Origin: Caldimonas thermodepolymerans
Lineage (GTDB): Bacteria > Pseudomonadota > Gammaproteobacteria > Burkholderiales > Burkholderiaceae_C
Length of the DNA stretch: 64,000 nucleotides
Assembly (NCBI RefSeq): GCF_015476235.1
Contig: NZ_CP064338.1
Coordinates: 2,542,001-2,606,000, forward strand
Reading direction: 5' to 3'
Part shown: in pieces, positions 57,239 through 64,000 of the stretch
Position numbering within the stretch: the first letter of the stretch is position 1
How the letters are laid out: each line of letters opens with the position of its first letter
Program-made: the position numbers and the translations under genes
Notes under the pieces: model-generated
Database searches by the model: none
What the model saw: only the letters and a program-made list of their open reading frames with translations
What the model was told of the DNA's origin: nothing

Positions 57239-58699
57239 TCACAACAGCACGATGTCGTACTGCTCGGGCGACATGGTCGGCTCGGCCCGCAGCGAGATCG
57301 GCTTGCCGATGAAGTCGGAACAGGCCGCCAGGTGGGTGCTCTCCTCGTCGAGCAGCATCTCCACCACCGCGGCCGAGGCGATCACGCGGAACTCTTTCGG
57401 GTTGAACTGGCGCGCCTCGCGCACGATCTCGCGCAGGATGTCGTAGCACACCGTGCGCGGCGTCTTGACGTTGCCCTTGCCGCCGCAGGTGGGACAAGGC
57501 TCGCACAGCATCTGCGCCAGCGACTCGCGGGTGCGCTTGCGCGTCATCTCGACCAGCCCGAGCTGCGTGAAGCCGCTGACCGTCATCTTGACCCGGTCGC
57601 GCGAGAGCTGCTTGCGCAGCTCGGCGAGCACCGCCTCCTGGTGGTCCTCGCGCATCATGTCGATGAAGTCGATGATGATGATGCCGCCCAGGTTGCGCAG
57701 CCGCAGCTGGCGGGCGATGGCCTGCGCCGCCTCCAGGTTGGTCTTGAAGATGGTGTCGTCGAAGTTGCGTGCGCCGACGAAGCCGCCGGTGTTGACGTCG
57801 ATGGTGGTCAGCGCCTCGGTCTGGTCGATGATCAGGTAGCCGCCGGACTTGAGGTCCACGCGCCGGCCCAGCGCCTTCTCGATCTCCTGGTCGATGTTGA
57901 ACAGGTCGAAGATCGGGCGCTCGCCGCGGTACAGCTGCAGCTTCTGCACCGCGCTCGGGGTGTATTCGTTGCCGAAGGCGAGCAGCGCCTCGTACTGGCT
58001 GAGCGAGTCGATGCGCACCGACTGGGTCTCGTCGGTGACCATGTCGCGCAGCACCCGCTGGACCAGGTTCAGGTCCTGGTGCAGCAGCGTGCCGGGCGGA
58101 CTGCGGAAGCTGGCCTGGCGGATCGCGGCCCAGGTCTTGCGCAGGTAGGCGATGTCGGCGGCGAGCTCCTCGTCGGTCGCGTCCTCGGCATTGGTGCGCA
58201 GGATGAAGCCTCCCCCCTCGTCGCCGACCAGCGCGGCCATGCGCGCGCGCAGCTGCTCGCGCAGCTCCGGCGAGCCGATCTTCTGCGAGATGCCGATGTG
58301 GTCGTCCTGCGGCAGGAACACCAGCAGCCGGCCGGCGATGCTGATCTGGGTGGACAGCCGCGCCCCCTTGGTGCCGATCGGGTCCTTGATCACCTGCACG
58401 GTGAGCGACTGCCCCTCGAACACCAGCTTCTCGATCGGCACCGGCGCGGCATTGCCGCCCTCGCCGTGGCTGCCGCGCTGCCAGACGTCGGCCACGTGCA
58501 GGAACGCGGCGCGGTCCAGCCCGATGTCGATGAAGGCCGACTGCATGCCGGGCAGCACGCGCGCCACCTTGCCGGTGTAGATGTTGCCGACCAGCCCGCG
58601 CTCCAGCGCACGCTCGACGTGCAGCTCCTGCACGGCACCACTCTCGACGATCGCGACCCGGGTCTCCTGGGGGGACCAATTGATGAGGATGTCCTGCAT
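57239..58699 (-). CDS. rng: Ribonuclease G
   Basis: A 486-residue endoribonuclease of the RNase E/G family: an N-terminal S1 domain (NIYTGKVARVLPGMQSAFIDIG), then the catalytic segment VDLKSGGYLIIDQTEALTTIDVNTG and IIIIDFIDMM, and the zinc-link cysteines in CEPCPTCGG. RNase G trims 16S rRNA and mRNAs. The order rng-maf-rlmH-rsfS is common in Burkholderiales. The 208-base gap before tolB holds no gene. Confidence 0.95.
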   Translation of the reverse strand: MQDILINWSPQETRVAIVESGAVQELHVERALERGLVGNIYTGKVARVLPGMQSAFIDIGLDRAAFLHVADVWQRGSHGEGGNAAPVPIEKLVFEGQSLTVQVIKDPIGTKGARLSTQISIAGRLLVFLPQDDHIGISQKIGSPELREQLRARMAALVGDEGGGFILRTNAEDATDEELAADIAYLRKTWAAIRQASFRSPPGTLLHQDLNLVQRVLRDMVTDETQSVRIDSLSQYEALLAFGNEYTPSAVQKLQLYRGERPIFDLFNIDQEIEKALGRRVDLKSGGYLIIDQTEALTTIDVNTGGFVGARNFDDTIFKTNLEAAQAIARQLRLRNLGGIIIIDFIDMMREDHQEAVLAELRKQLSRDRVKMTVSGFTQLGLVEMTRKRTRESLAQMLCEPCPTCGGKGNVKTPRTVCYDILREIVREARQFNPKEFRVIASAAVVEMLLDEESTHLAACSDFIGKPISLRAEPTMSPEQYDIVLL

Positions 58700-58720
58700 G
58701 CGTGCTGGGGCTGGGGAAGC

Positions 58721-59335
58721 TCAGAACCTGACGCCGAAGCGCCGCAACAGCTGCGCCGTCTCGAACAGAGGCAAACCCATGATACCGGAGTAACTTCCGG
58801 CGATGCGCTCGATCCAGGCGGCGGCCTGGCTCTGGATGGCGTAGGCGCCCGCCTTGCCCATCGGCTCGCCGCTGGCCACGTAGCGATCCACCTCGGCACG
58901 CGACAGCGGCGCGAACTTCACGCGCGAGACGTTGACCAGGCACTGCGTGCGCCGGCCGTGGCCCAGCGCCACCGCGGTCAGCACCCGGTGCTCGCGGCCC
59001 GACAGCGCGTGCAGCATCGCCGCTGCCTCGGCCGCGTCCTGCGGCTTGCCGAGGATGCGCCCGCCCAGCGCCACCGTGGTGTCCGAGCACAGGATGGGTG
59101 CGGCCACGCCGCCGCGCCGCTGCAGGCGCGTGCGGGCGGCGGCCAGCTTGGCGCGCGTGACGCGCTCGACGTAGCGCAACGGCGCCTCGCGCGGCAGCGG
59201 CAGCTCGAGCGCCTCGGCGTCCTCGTGCGGGTCGGGCAGCAGCAGTTCGTAGCGCACGCCGATCTGCTCCAGCAGCTGGCGACGTCGCGGGCTTTGCGAG
59301 GCGAGGTAGACGAAGTCGTGCAGCGTGCGGCTCAT
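58721..59335 (-). CDS. maf: Maf-family nucleotide pyrophosphatase
   Basis: A 204-residue protein with the Maf signature: VYLASQSPRRRQLLEQIG at the start, ILCSDTTVALGGRILGKPQD, and AYAIQSQAAAWIERIAGSYSGIMGLP near the end. Maf proteins hydrolyse dTTP/UTP or modified nucleotides and slow septum formation. It stands between rlmH and rng. Confidence 0.94.
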   Translation of the reverse strand: MSRTLHDFVYLASQSPRRRQLLEQIGVRYELLLPDPHEDAEALELPLPREAPLRYVERVTRAKLAAARTRLQRRGGVAAPILCSDTTVALGGRILGKPQDAAEAAAMLHALSGREHRVLTAVALGHGRRTQCLVNVSRVKFAPLSRAEVDRYVASGEPMGKAGAYAIQSQAAAWIERIAGSYSGIMGLPLFETAQLLRRFGVRF

Positions 59336-59354
59336 GGGTCGCGCGACGGCGAGT

Positions 59355-59825
59355 TCATTCGCGGTGGTAGGGATGGCCGACCATCACCGACCAGGCGCGG
59401 TACAGCTGCTCGGCCAGCAGGACCCGCACGAAGGCGTGCGGCAGGGTCAGGTCGGACAGGCGCAGGCGCTCGTCGGCCGACTCGCGCAGCGCCGGGTCCA
59501 GGCCGTCGGGGCCGCCGATCAGCAAGGCCACGTCGCGGCCGTCGTGCATCCAGGCCTTCAGGCGCGCCGACAGCTGCACGGTGGTGACACGGTCGCCGCG
59601 CTCGTCGAGCACGACCACGCGCGCGCCCTTGGGCAGCGCGGCCTCGATGCGGCTGCGCTCGGCTGCCATCAGGGCCTCGACCGGCTTGCCACCGGTGCGC
59701 GGCTCGGTCTTGACCGCCTTCAGCTCCAGCCGCAGCTCGGGCGGAAAGCGCTTGGCGTAGTCGTCGTAGGCCGCGTCCGCCCACGCCGGCATGCGCTGGC
59801 CGACCGCCACGACGACGAGCTTCAT
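59355..59825 (-). CDS. rlmH: 23S rRNA (pseudouridine1915-N3)-methyltransferase
   Basis: A 156-residue SPOUT methyltransferase. It starts [20 protein letters not shown] and has [19 protein letters not shown] and [18 protein letters not shown], with the trefoil-knot SAM site. It methylates Psi1915 in helix 69 of the 23S rRNA. The start overlaps the rsfS stop (ATGA), so the two are coupled. Confidence 0.96.
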   Translation of the reverse strand: MKLVVVAVGQRMPAWADAAYDDYAKRFPPELRLELKAVKTEPRTGGKPVEALMAAERSRIEAALPKGARVVVLDERGDRVTTVQLSARLKAWMHDGRDVALLIGGPDGLDPALRESADERLRLSDLTLPHAFVRVLLAEQLYRAWSVMVGHPYHRE

Positions 59826-60520
59826 GCCTTGCGCGCGGTCGTCTTGCGGGCGGTGCCGGCCTGCTTCGCGGCGGCCTTGCCCGCCGTCTTCGCGGGCGCC
59901 TTGGCGGCCGCCTTCTTCGCGACGACCACCTTCTTCACTGCAGGTGCCTTCTTCGCTGCGGGAGCCTTCTTCGCCGGCGCCTTGGCCGCGGCCTTCTTCG
60001 CGGCGGGCCGGGCGGACTTCGCTGCCGCCTTCTTCGCCGCCGGGGCCTTGGTGGCGGCCTTCTTCGCCGCAGGTGTCGTCTTCGCCGGTGCCTTGCGCGC
60101 CACGGCCTTCTTCGCGGCCGGTGCGGCCTCGGGCCCGTCGTCCGCCTCGACCGAGGCGCGCGGCAGGCCCTTGGCCTCGCCCAGCTTCACGCGCACCGGC
60201 TTCTCGCCCCAGATCTCCTCCAGGTTGTAGTACTGGCGGATGTTGGGCTGCATGATGTGCACGACGGCAGGGCCGCAGTCGACGATGATCCACTCGCCGT
60301 TTTCCTCGCCCTCGACCCGCAGCACCTTGAAGCCCTTGTCGCGCACGCTGTCGCGCACGCTGGCGGCCAGGGCCCGGGTCTGCCGGTTCGAGGTGCCCGA
60401 AGCGATGATGACGCGCTCGAACAACGGCGAAAGGTGCTCGGTGTTGAACACCTGGATGTCCTGGGCCTTGACGTCTTCCAGGCCATCGACGATGGCGCGC
60501 TGCAGTTTGCGGATGTCCAT
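59822..60520 (-). CDS. rsfS: Ribosome silencing factor with long Lys/Ala-rich tail
   Basis: A 232-residue protein. Residues 1-115 are a standard RsfS domain: [40 protein letters not shown] and [16 protein letters not shown], which binds ribosomal protein uL14 and blocks subunit joining in starvation. Residues about 130-232 are an unusual extension of AAKKA, APAKK and KKAAAK repeats, like bacterial histone H1-like proteins. Usual RsfS proteins have 105-130 residues. The tail probably binds RNA or DNA. Confidence 0.92.
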   Translation of the reverse strand: MDIRKLQRAIVDGLEDVKAQDIQVFNTEHLSPLFERVIIASGTSNRQTRALAASVRDSVRDKGFKVLRVEGEENGEWIIVDCGPAVVHIMQPNIRQYYNLEEIWGEKPVRVKLGEAKGLPRASVEADDGPEAAPAAKKAVARKAPAKTTPAAKKAATKAPAAKKAAAKSARPAAKKAAAKAPAKKAPAAKKAPAVKKVVVAKKAAAKAPAKTAGKAAAKQAGTARKTTARKA

Positions 60521-60543
60521 GCGGGGGCGTTGTTCGTGGTGGG

Positions 60544-61131
60544 TTATGCCTGATACAGGCGGTGTTGCTCAATATAACGTGCGACCGGCGGCGGAACCAG
60601 CGCGTCGACCGGCTGGCCCTGCGCGACGCGGGCGCGGATCTCGGTGGCCGACACGGCCATCGGCGGCAGCGGCAGCGGCACCATGCGGTGCGACACCGCG
60701 GCCAGTGCGGCGGGCGGCTGCGGCGGCACGCCGGCGCGGCCGGCCACGGCCAGCGTGACGCGCTGCAGCAGCTCGGGCCACTCGCGCCAGGTGTCCAGGC
60801 GCGCGTACTGGTCCTGCCCGATCACGAGGAACCATGCGGCCGCCGGCTCGTGCGCCTGCAGCGCGCGCAGCGTGTCGATGGTGTAGCTCGGGCCGCTGCG
60901 GTCCAGCTCGCAGGTGTCGATCACGAAGCGCGGCTCGCCCTCGAGGGCCAGGCGCAGCATCTCCAGCCGCTGCGCACCCGGCGTGACCTGGCGGCTCTTC
61001 TGCCACGGCAGGCCGGCCGGCACCCAGCGCAGCTCGTCCAGGCCCAGGTGCTGCAGCGCCAGGCGGCCGAGCGCCAGGTGCGCGTTGTGCACCGGATCGA
61101 AGCTGCCGCCGAAGATGCCTATGCGCTTCAA
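60544..61131 (-). CDS. nadD: Nicotinate-nucleotide adenylyltransferase
   Basis: A 195-residue nucleotidyltransferase of NAD synthesis that forms deamido-NAD from NaMN and ATP. It begins [19 protein letters not shown] with the [11 protein letters not shown] active site and ends with the [19 protein letters not shown] segment, equal to the family's ISSTxIR. It precedes rsfS, a widespread pairing. Confidence 0.95.
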   Translation of the reverse strand: MKRIGIFGGSFDPVHNAHLALGRLALQHLGLDELRWVPAGLPWQKSRQVTPGAQRLEMLRLALEGEPRFVIDTCELDRSGPSYTIDTLRALQAHEPAAAWFLVIGQDQYARLDTWREWPELLQRVTLAVAGRAGVPPQPPAALAAVSHRMVPLPLPPMAVSATEIRARVAQGQPVDALVPPPVARYIEQHRLYQA

Positions 61132-61134
61132 GCC

Positions 61135-62043
61135 TCAGGCCCAGTCACGCGCGACCAGGAAGTCGCTGTACAGCCGCGCCTCGGGCGTGCCGGGGTCGGG
61201 GCGCCAGTCGTAGCGCCACTTCACGACCGGCGGCATCGACATCAGGATCGATTCGGTGCGCCCGCCCGACTGCAGGCCGAACAGCGTGCCGCGGTCCCAC
61301 ACCAGGTTGAACTCGACGTAGCGCCCGCGCCGGAACGCCTGGAAGTCGCGCTCGCGCTCGCCGTAGGGCGTGTCGCGCCGGCGCTGCACGATGGGCAGGT
61401 AGGCGTCGAGGAAGGCGTCACCCACCGAGCGCATCATCGCAAAGCCGGTCTCGAAGCCGCCCTCGGTGAAGTCATCGTAGAAGATGCCGCCGATGCCGCG
61501 CGGCTCGTTGCGGTGCTTGAGGAAGAAGTACTCGTCGCACCAGCGCTTGAAGCGCGGGTACTTGTCCTCGCCGAAGGGGGCCAGCGCGCGCCGGCACACG
61601 GCGTGGAAGTGGCGCGCGTCCTCCTCGAAGCCGTAGCAGGGCGTGAGGTCCATGCCGCCGCCGAACCAGGTCACCATCGGCCCGTCTGCCGGCTGCGCGG
61701 CCAGCATGCGCACGTTCATGTGCACGGTCGGCACGTAGGGGTTGCGCGGGTGGAACACCAGCGACACGCCCAGCGCCTCGAACGGCGCGCCGGCCAGCTC
61801 GGGACGGTGCTGCGTCGCCGAAGGCGGCAGCTGCGGGCCCTTGACATGCGAGAAGTTGCAGCCGCCGCGCTCGAGCAGGCCGCCCTCCTCGATCACGCGC
61901 GAGATGCCGTCGCCTTCCAGGCGGCCGCCGGCCGGGCGCTGCCAGGCGTCGCGCAGGAACGCGCTGCCGTCCTCGGCCTCCATGGTCCGGACGATGCGTT
62001 CCTGCAGGTCGAGCAGGTAGTTGCGGACCTCTTGCGTGTTCAC
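61135..62043 (-). CDS. hemF: Oxygen-dependent coproporphyrinogen III oxidase
   Basis: A 302-residue haem biosynthesis enzyme that turns coproporphyrinogen III into protoporphyrinogen IX with O2. Conserved pieces are [40 protein letters not shown] and [11 protein letters not shown], and [27 protein letters not shown] (here YVEFNL). The GTG at 62043 overlaps the purD stop and agrees with the family's N-terminus. Confidence 0.96.
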   Translation of the reverse strand: MNTQEVRNYLLDLQERIVRTMEAEDGSAFLRDAWQRPAGGRLEGDGISRVIEEGGLLERGGCNFSHVKGPQLPPSATQHRPELAGAPFEALGVSLVFHPRNPYVPTVHMNVRMLAAQPADGPMVTWFGGGMDLTPCYGFEEDARHFHAVCRRALAPFGEDKYPRFKRWCDEYFFLKHRNEPRGIGGIFYDDFTEGGFETGFAMMRSVGDAFLDAYLPIVQRRRDTPYGERERDFQAFRRGRYVEFNLVWDRGTLFGLQSGGRTESILMSMPPVVKWRYDWRPDPGTPEARLYSDFLVARDWA

Positions 62044-63320
62044 CGTTTGATCGCCCTGTAGCCGATGTCGCTGCGGAACTGCATCCCGTCGAAGTGGATG
62101 CCGTGCATGGCCTGGTAGGCGCGCTGCTGCGCGGCCTTGACCGAATCGCCCAGTGCCGTGACGCACAGCACCCGGCCGCCGGAGGTGACGGTCTGCCCGT
62201 CGCGGGTCGCGGTGCCGGCGTGGAACACCATGGCGTCCGGCTGCGGCGCGGGCAGCCCGGTGATCACGTCGCCCTTGCGCGGCTGCAGCGGGTAGCCCTG
62301 CGCGGCCATCACCACGCCCAGCGCGGCACGCCGGTCCCATTGCAGCTCGACCTGGTCCAGGGTGCCGTCGGTGGCGGCCAGCAGCACCTCGAGCAGGTCG
62401 CTCTTGAGGCGCATCAGGATCGGCTGGGTCTCGGGGTCGCCCATGCGGCAGTTGAACTCCAGCGTCTTGGGCTGGCCCTCGGCGTCGATCATCAGGCCGG
62501 CATAGAGGAAGCCGGTGTACGGGATGCCGTCCTTGGCCATGCCGGCGATGGTCGGCAGGATGATCTCCTGCATCACGCGGGCGTGCACGTTGGGCGTGAC
62601 CACCGGCGCCGGCGAGTACGCGCCCATGCCGCCGGTGTTGGGCCCCTGGTCGCCGTCGAGCAGGCGCTTGTGGTCCTGGCTGGTGGCCAGCGGCAGCACG
62701 TTGCGGCCGTCGCACAGCACGATGAAGCTGGCTTCCTCGCCCTGCAGGAACTCCTCGATCACGACGCGCGCGCCACCGTCGTTGTGCTGCACGCCCAGCT
62801 TGTTGTCGAGCAGCATCCAGTCGACGGCCTCGTGCGCCTCGGCCAGCGTGGAAGCGACCACCACGCCCTTGCCTGCTGCCAGGCCGTCGGCCTTGATCAC
62901 GATGGGCGCACCGATGCGGTCGACGTAGGCGTGCGCCTGGGCCGCATCGCTGAAGGTCTCGTGCGCCGCAGTCGGGATGTTGTGGCGGCGCATGAATTCC
63001 TTGGCGTAGGCCTTGGAGCTTTCCAGGCGCGCCGCCGCGCGGGTCGGGCCGAAGATGCGCAGGCCCCGGGCGCGGAACAGGTCGACCACGCCGGCCGCCA
63101 GCGGGGCTTCCGGCCCGACCACGGTCAGGTCCACCCCCTCGCTTGCGGCGAAGTCGGCCAGCGCCTGCGGGTCGGTGATCTCGACGTTGCGCAGCTGCGG
63201 GTCGAGCGCGGTGCCGCCGTTGCCCGGCGCGACGAACACCTTCGGGGCGCGGGGCGATTGCGCCAGCTTCCAGGCCAGCGCGTGCTCGCGACCGCCCGAG
63301 CCGATGACGAGCACCTTCAT
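62040..63320 (-). CDS. purD: Phosphoribosylamine-glycine ligase
   Basis: A 426-residue ATP-grasp enzyme of purine synthesis (GAR synthetase). It begins [23 protein letters not shown] and contains [29 protein letters not shown], and [24 protein letters not shown]. The start at 63320 matches the family; a longer frame upstream to 63347 is less likely. It overlaps hemF by four bases. Confidence 0.97.
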   Translation of the reverse strand: MKVLVIGSGGREHALAWKLAQSPRAPKVFVAPGNGGTALDPQLRNVEITDPQALADFAASEGVDLTVVGPEAPLAAGVVDLFRARGLRIFGPTRAAARLESSKAYAKEFMRRHNIPTAAHETFSDAAQAHAYVDRIGAPIVIKADGLAAGKGVVVASTLAEAHEAVDWMLLDNKLGVQHNDGGARVVIEEFLQGEEASFIVLCDGRNVLPLATSQDHKRLLDGDQGPNTGGMGAYSPAPVVTPNVHARVMQEIILPTIAGMAKDGIPYTGFLYAGLMIDAEGQPKTLEFNCRMGDPETQPILMRLKSDLLEVLLAATDGTLDQVELQWDRRAALGVVMAAQGYPLQPRKGDVITGLPAPQPDAMVFHAGTATRDGQTVTSGGRVLCVTALGDSVKAAQQRAYQAMHGIHFDGMQFRSDIGYRAIKR

Positions 63321-63393
63321 GCATGCCTCCGGCCGGTCAGGTTGCACGATACCGCCAGCCCCGCGGGGTGCAGCGCCAGGAGGGGAAGGCGGG

Positions 63394-64000
63394 TCATAGG
63401 TCGAGCTCGGCGTTGTGGTAGACCTCCTGGACGTCGTCCAGGTCCTCGAGGGCGTCCAGCAGCTTCTGCATCTTCAGCGCATCCTCGCCGCTCAGGGCGA
63501 CGGTGTTCTCGGCACGCATCGTGACTTCGGCGATCTCGGGCTTCAGCCCGCCGGCCTTCAGCGCGTTGCGCACCGCCTCGAAGTCGCCCGGGGCGCACAG
63601 CACCTCGATGGAGCCGTCGTCGCCGGTGATGACGTCCTCGGCCCCGGCTTCCAGCGCGACTTCCATCACCTTGTCCTCGCTGGTGCCGGGCGCGAACACG
63701 AACTGCCCGCAGTGCTTGAACTGGAAGGCCACCGAGCCGTCGGTGCCCAGGTTGCCGCCGTGCTTGCTGAACGCATGGCGCACCTCGGCCACGGTGCGCA
63801 CGCGGTTGTCGGTCATGCAGTCGACCATCACCGCAGCGCCGCCGATGCCGTAGCCCTCGTAGCGGATTTCCTCGTAGGTCGTGCCCTCGAGGTTGCCGGT
63901 GGCCTTGTCGATGTTGCGCTTGATGGTGTCGGCCGGCATGTTGGCGGCCTTGGCCTTGTCGATCGCCAGCCGCAGCCGCGGGTTGGCGTTCGGGTCGCCC
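63394..64000 (-). CDS. yebC: YebC/PmpR-family protein (5' end outside the window)
   Basis: The visible 202 codons cover most of the YebC/TACO1 family: [51 protein letters not shown] and the C-terminal [20 protein letters not shown]. Members help translation of proline-rich stretches or act as DNA-binding regulators. The beginning lies beyond the right edge. Confidence 0.93.
   Translation of the reverse strand, partial: GDPNANPRLRLAIDKAKAANMPADTIKRNIDKATGNLEGTTYEEIRYEGYGIGGAAVMVDCMTDNRVRTVAEVRHAFSKHGGNLGTDGSVAFQFKHCGQFVFAPGTSEDKVMEVALEAGAEDVITGDDGSIEVLCAPGDFEAVRNALKAGGLKPEIAEVTMRAENTVALSGEDALKMQKLLDALEDLDDVQEVYHNAELDL

Overview
The window is one stretch of a high-GC betaproteobacterial chromosome, probably Burkholderiales, interrupted by a complete temperate T7-like podovirus prophage. 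The host assignment rests on the Bug-type binding protein, the nadD-rsfS-rlmH-maf-rng block, the tolB-pal-cpoB and hemF-purD-yebC orders, and the GC-rich codon use.

Left host flank (1-9648): the end of an intradiol dioxygenase; a DsbA/DsbG-like thiol-disulfide lipoprotein; aconitase (acnA) with its terminator; an ArsC/Spx-like protein; a small OmlA-like lipoprotein; a self-sufficient cytochrome P450-reductase fusion of CYP116B type; a Bug-type solute-binding protein; a divergent IclR regulator with a 13-bp inverted repeat in the shared promoter; and tRNA-Lys(CUU).

Prophage (about 9649-52304, 42.7 kb): bounded by a 17-bp core repeat inside a tRNA-Lys(UUU) gene. The gene order is that of T7, but permuted by integration. 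Starting from the probable virion end near 44.8-45.3 kb: tandem host-type promoters and an rrn-like boxB/boxA leader, about 15 small early genes, an XRE regulator, the tyrosine integrase, attP, then (at the left end of the prophage) a T7-like RNA polymerase in two reading frames, SSB, RusA, primase-helicase, HNH endonuclease, DNA polymerase, 5'-3' exonuclease, dNMP kinase and Rz/Rz1. These are followed by portal, scaffold, capsid, tail tubes, internal core proteins, two peptidoglycan hydrolases, tail fibre, holin and both terminase subunits.

The most interesting points are these. (1) attP lies between the early genes with integrase and the phage RNA polymerase, so integration separates the polymerase from the early promoters. 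(2) The polymerase is split into two complete halves by about 290 bp that hold a small ORF, a terminator-like hairpin and an operator-like site. (3) A dispersed operator family, best seen as an 18-bp palindrome, sits in both early promoters, beside the RNA polymerase frames and near attP, recalling a stoperator-like lysogeny circuit. (4) The integrase reading frame runs through the attachment core, so its C-terminus differs between the integrated and circular forms, and the phage supplies a replacement 3' half and terminator for the host tRNA.

Right host flank (52305-64000): the 5' half of the tRNA-Lys(UUU) gene, tcdA, a YeeE/YedE transporter, cpoB-pal-tolB, rng, maf, rlmH, rsfS with a long histone-like Lys/Ala tail, nadD, hemF, purD and the start-truncated yebC, all on the minus strand. 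No CRISPR array, rRNA gene or insertion sequence was seen.
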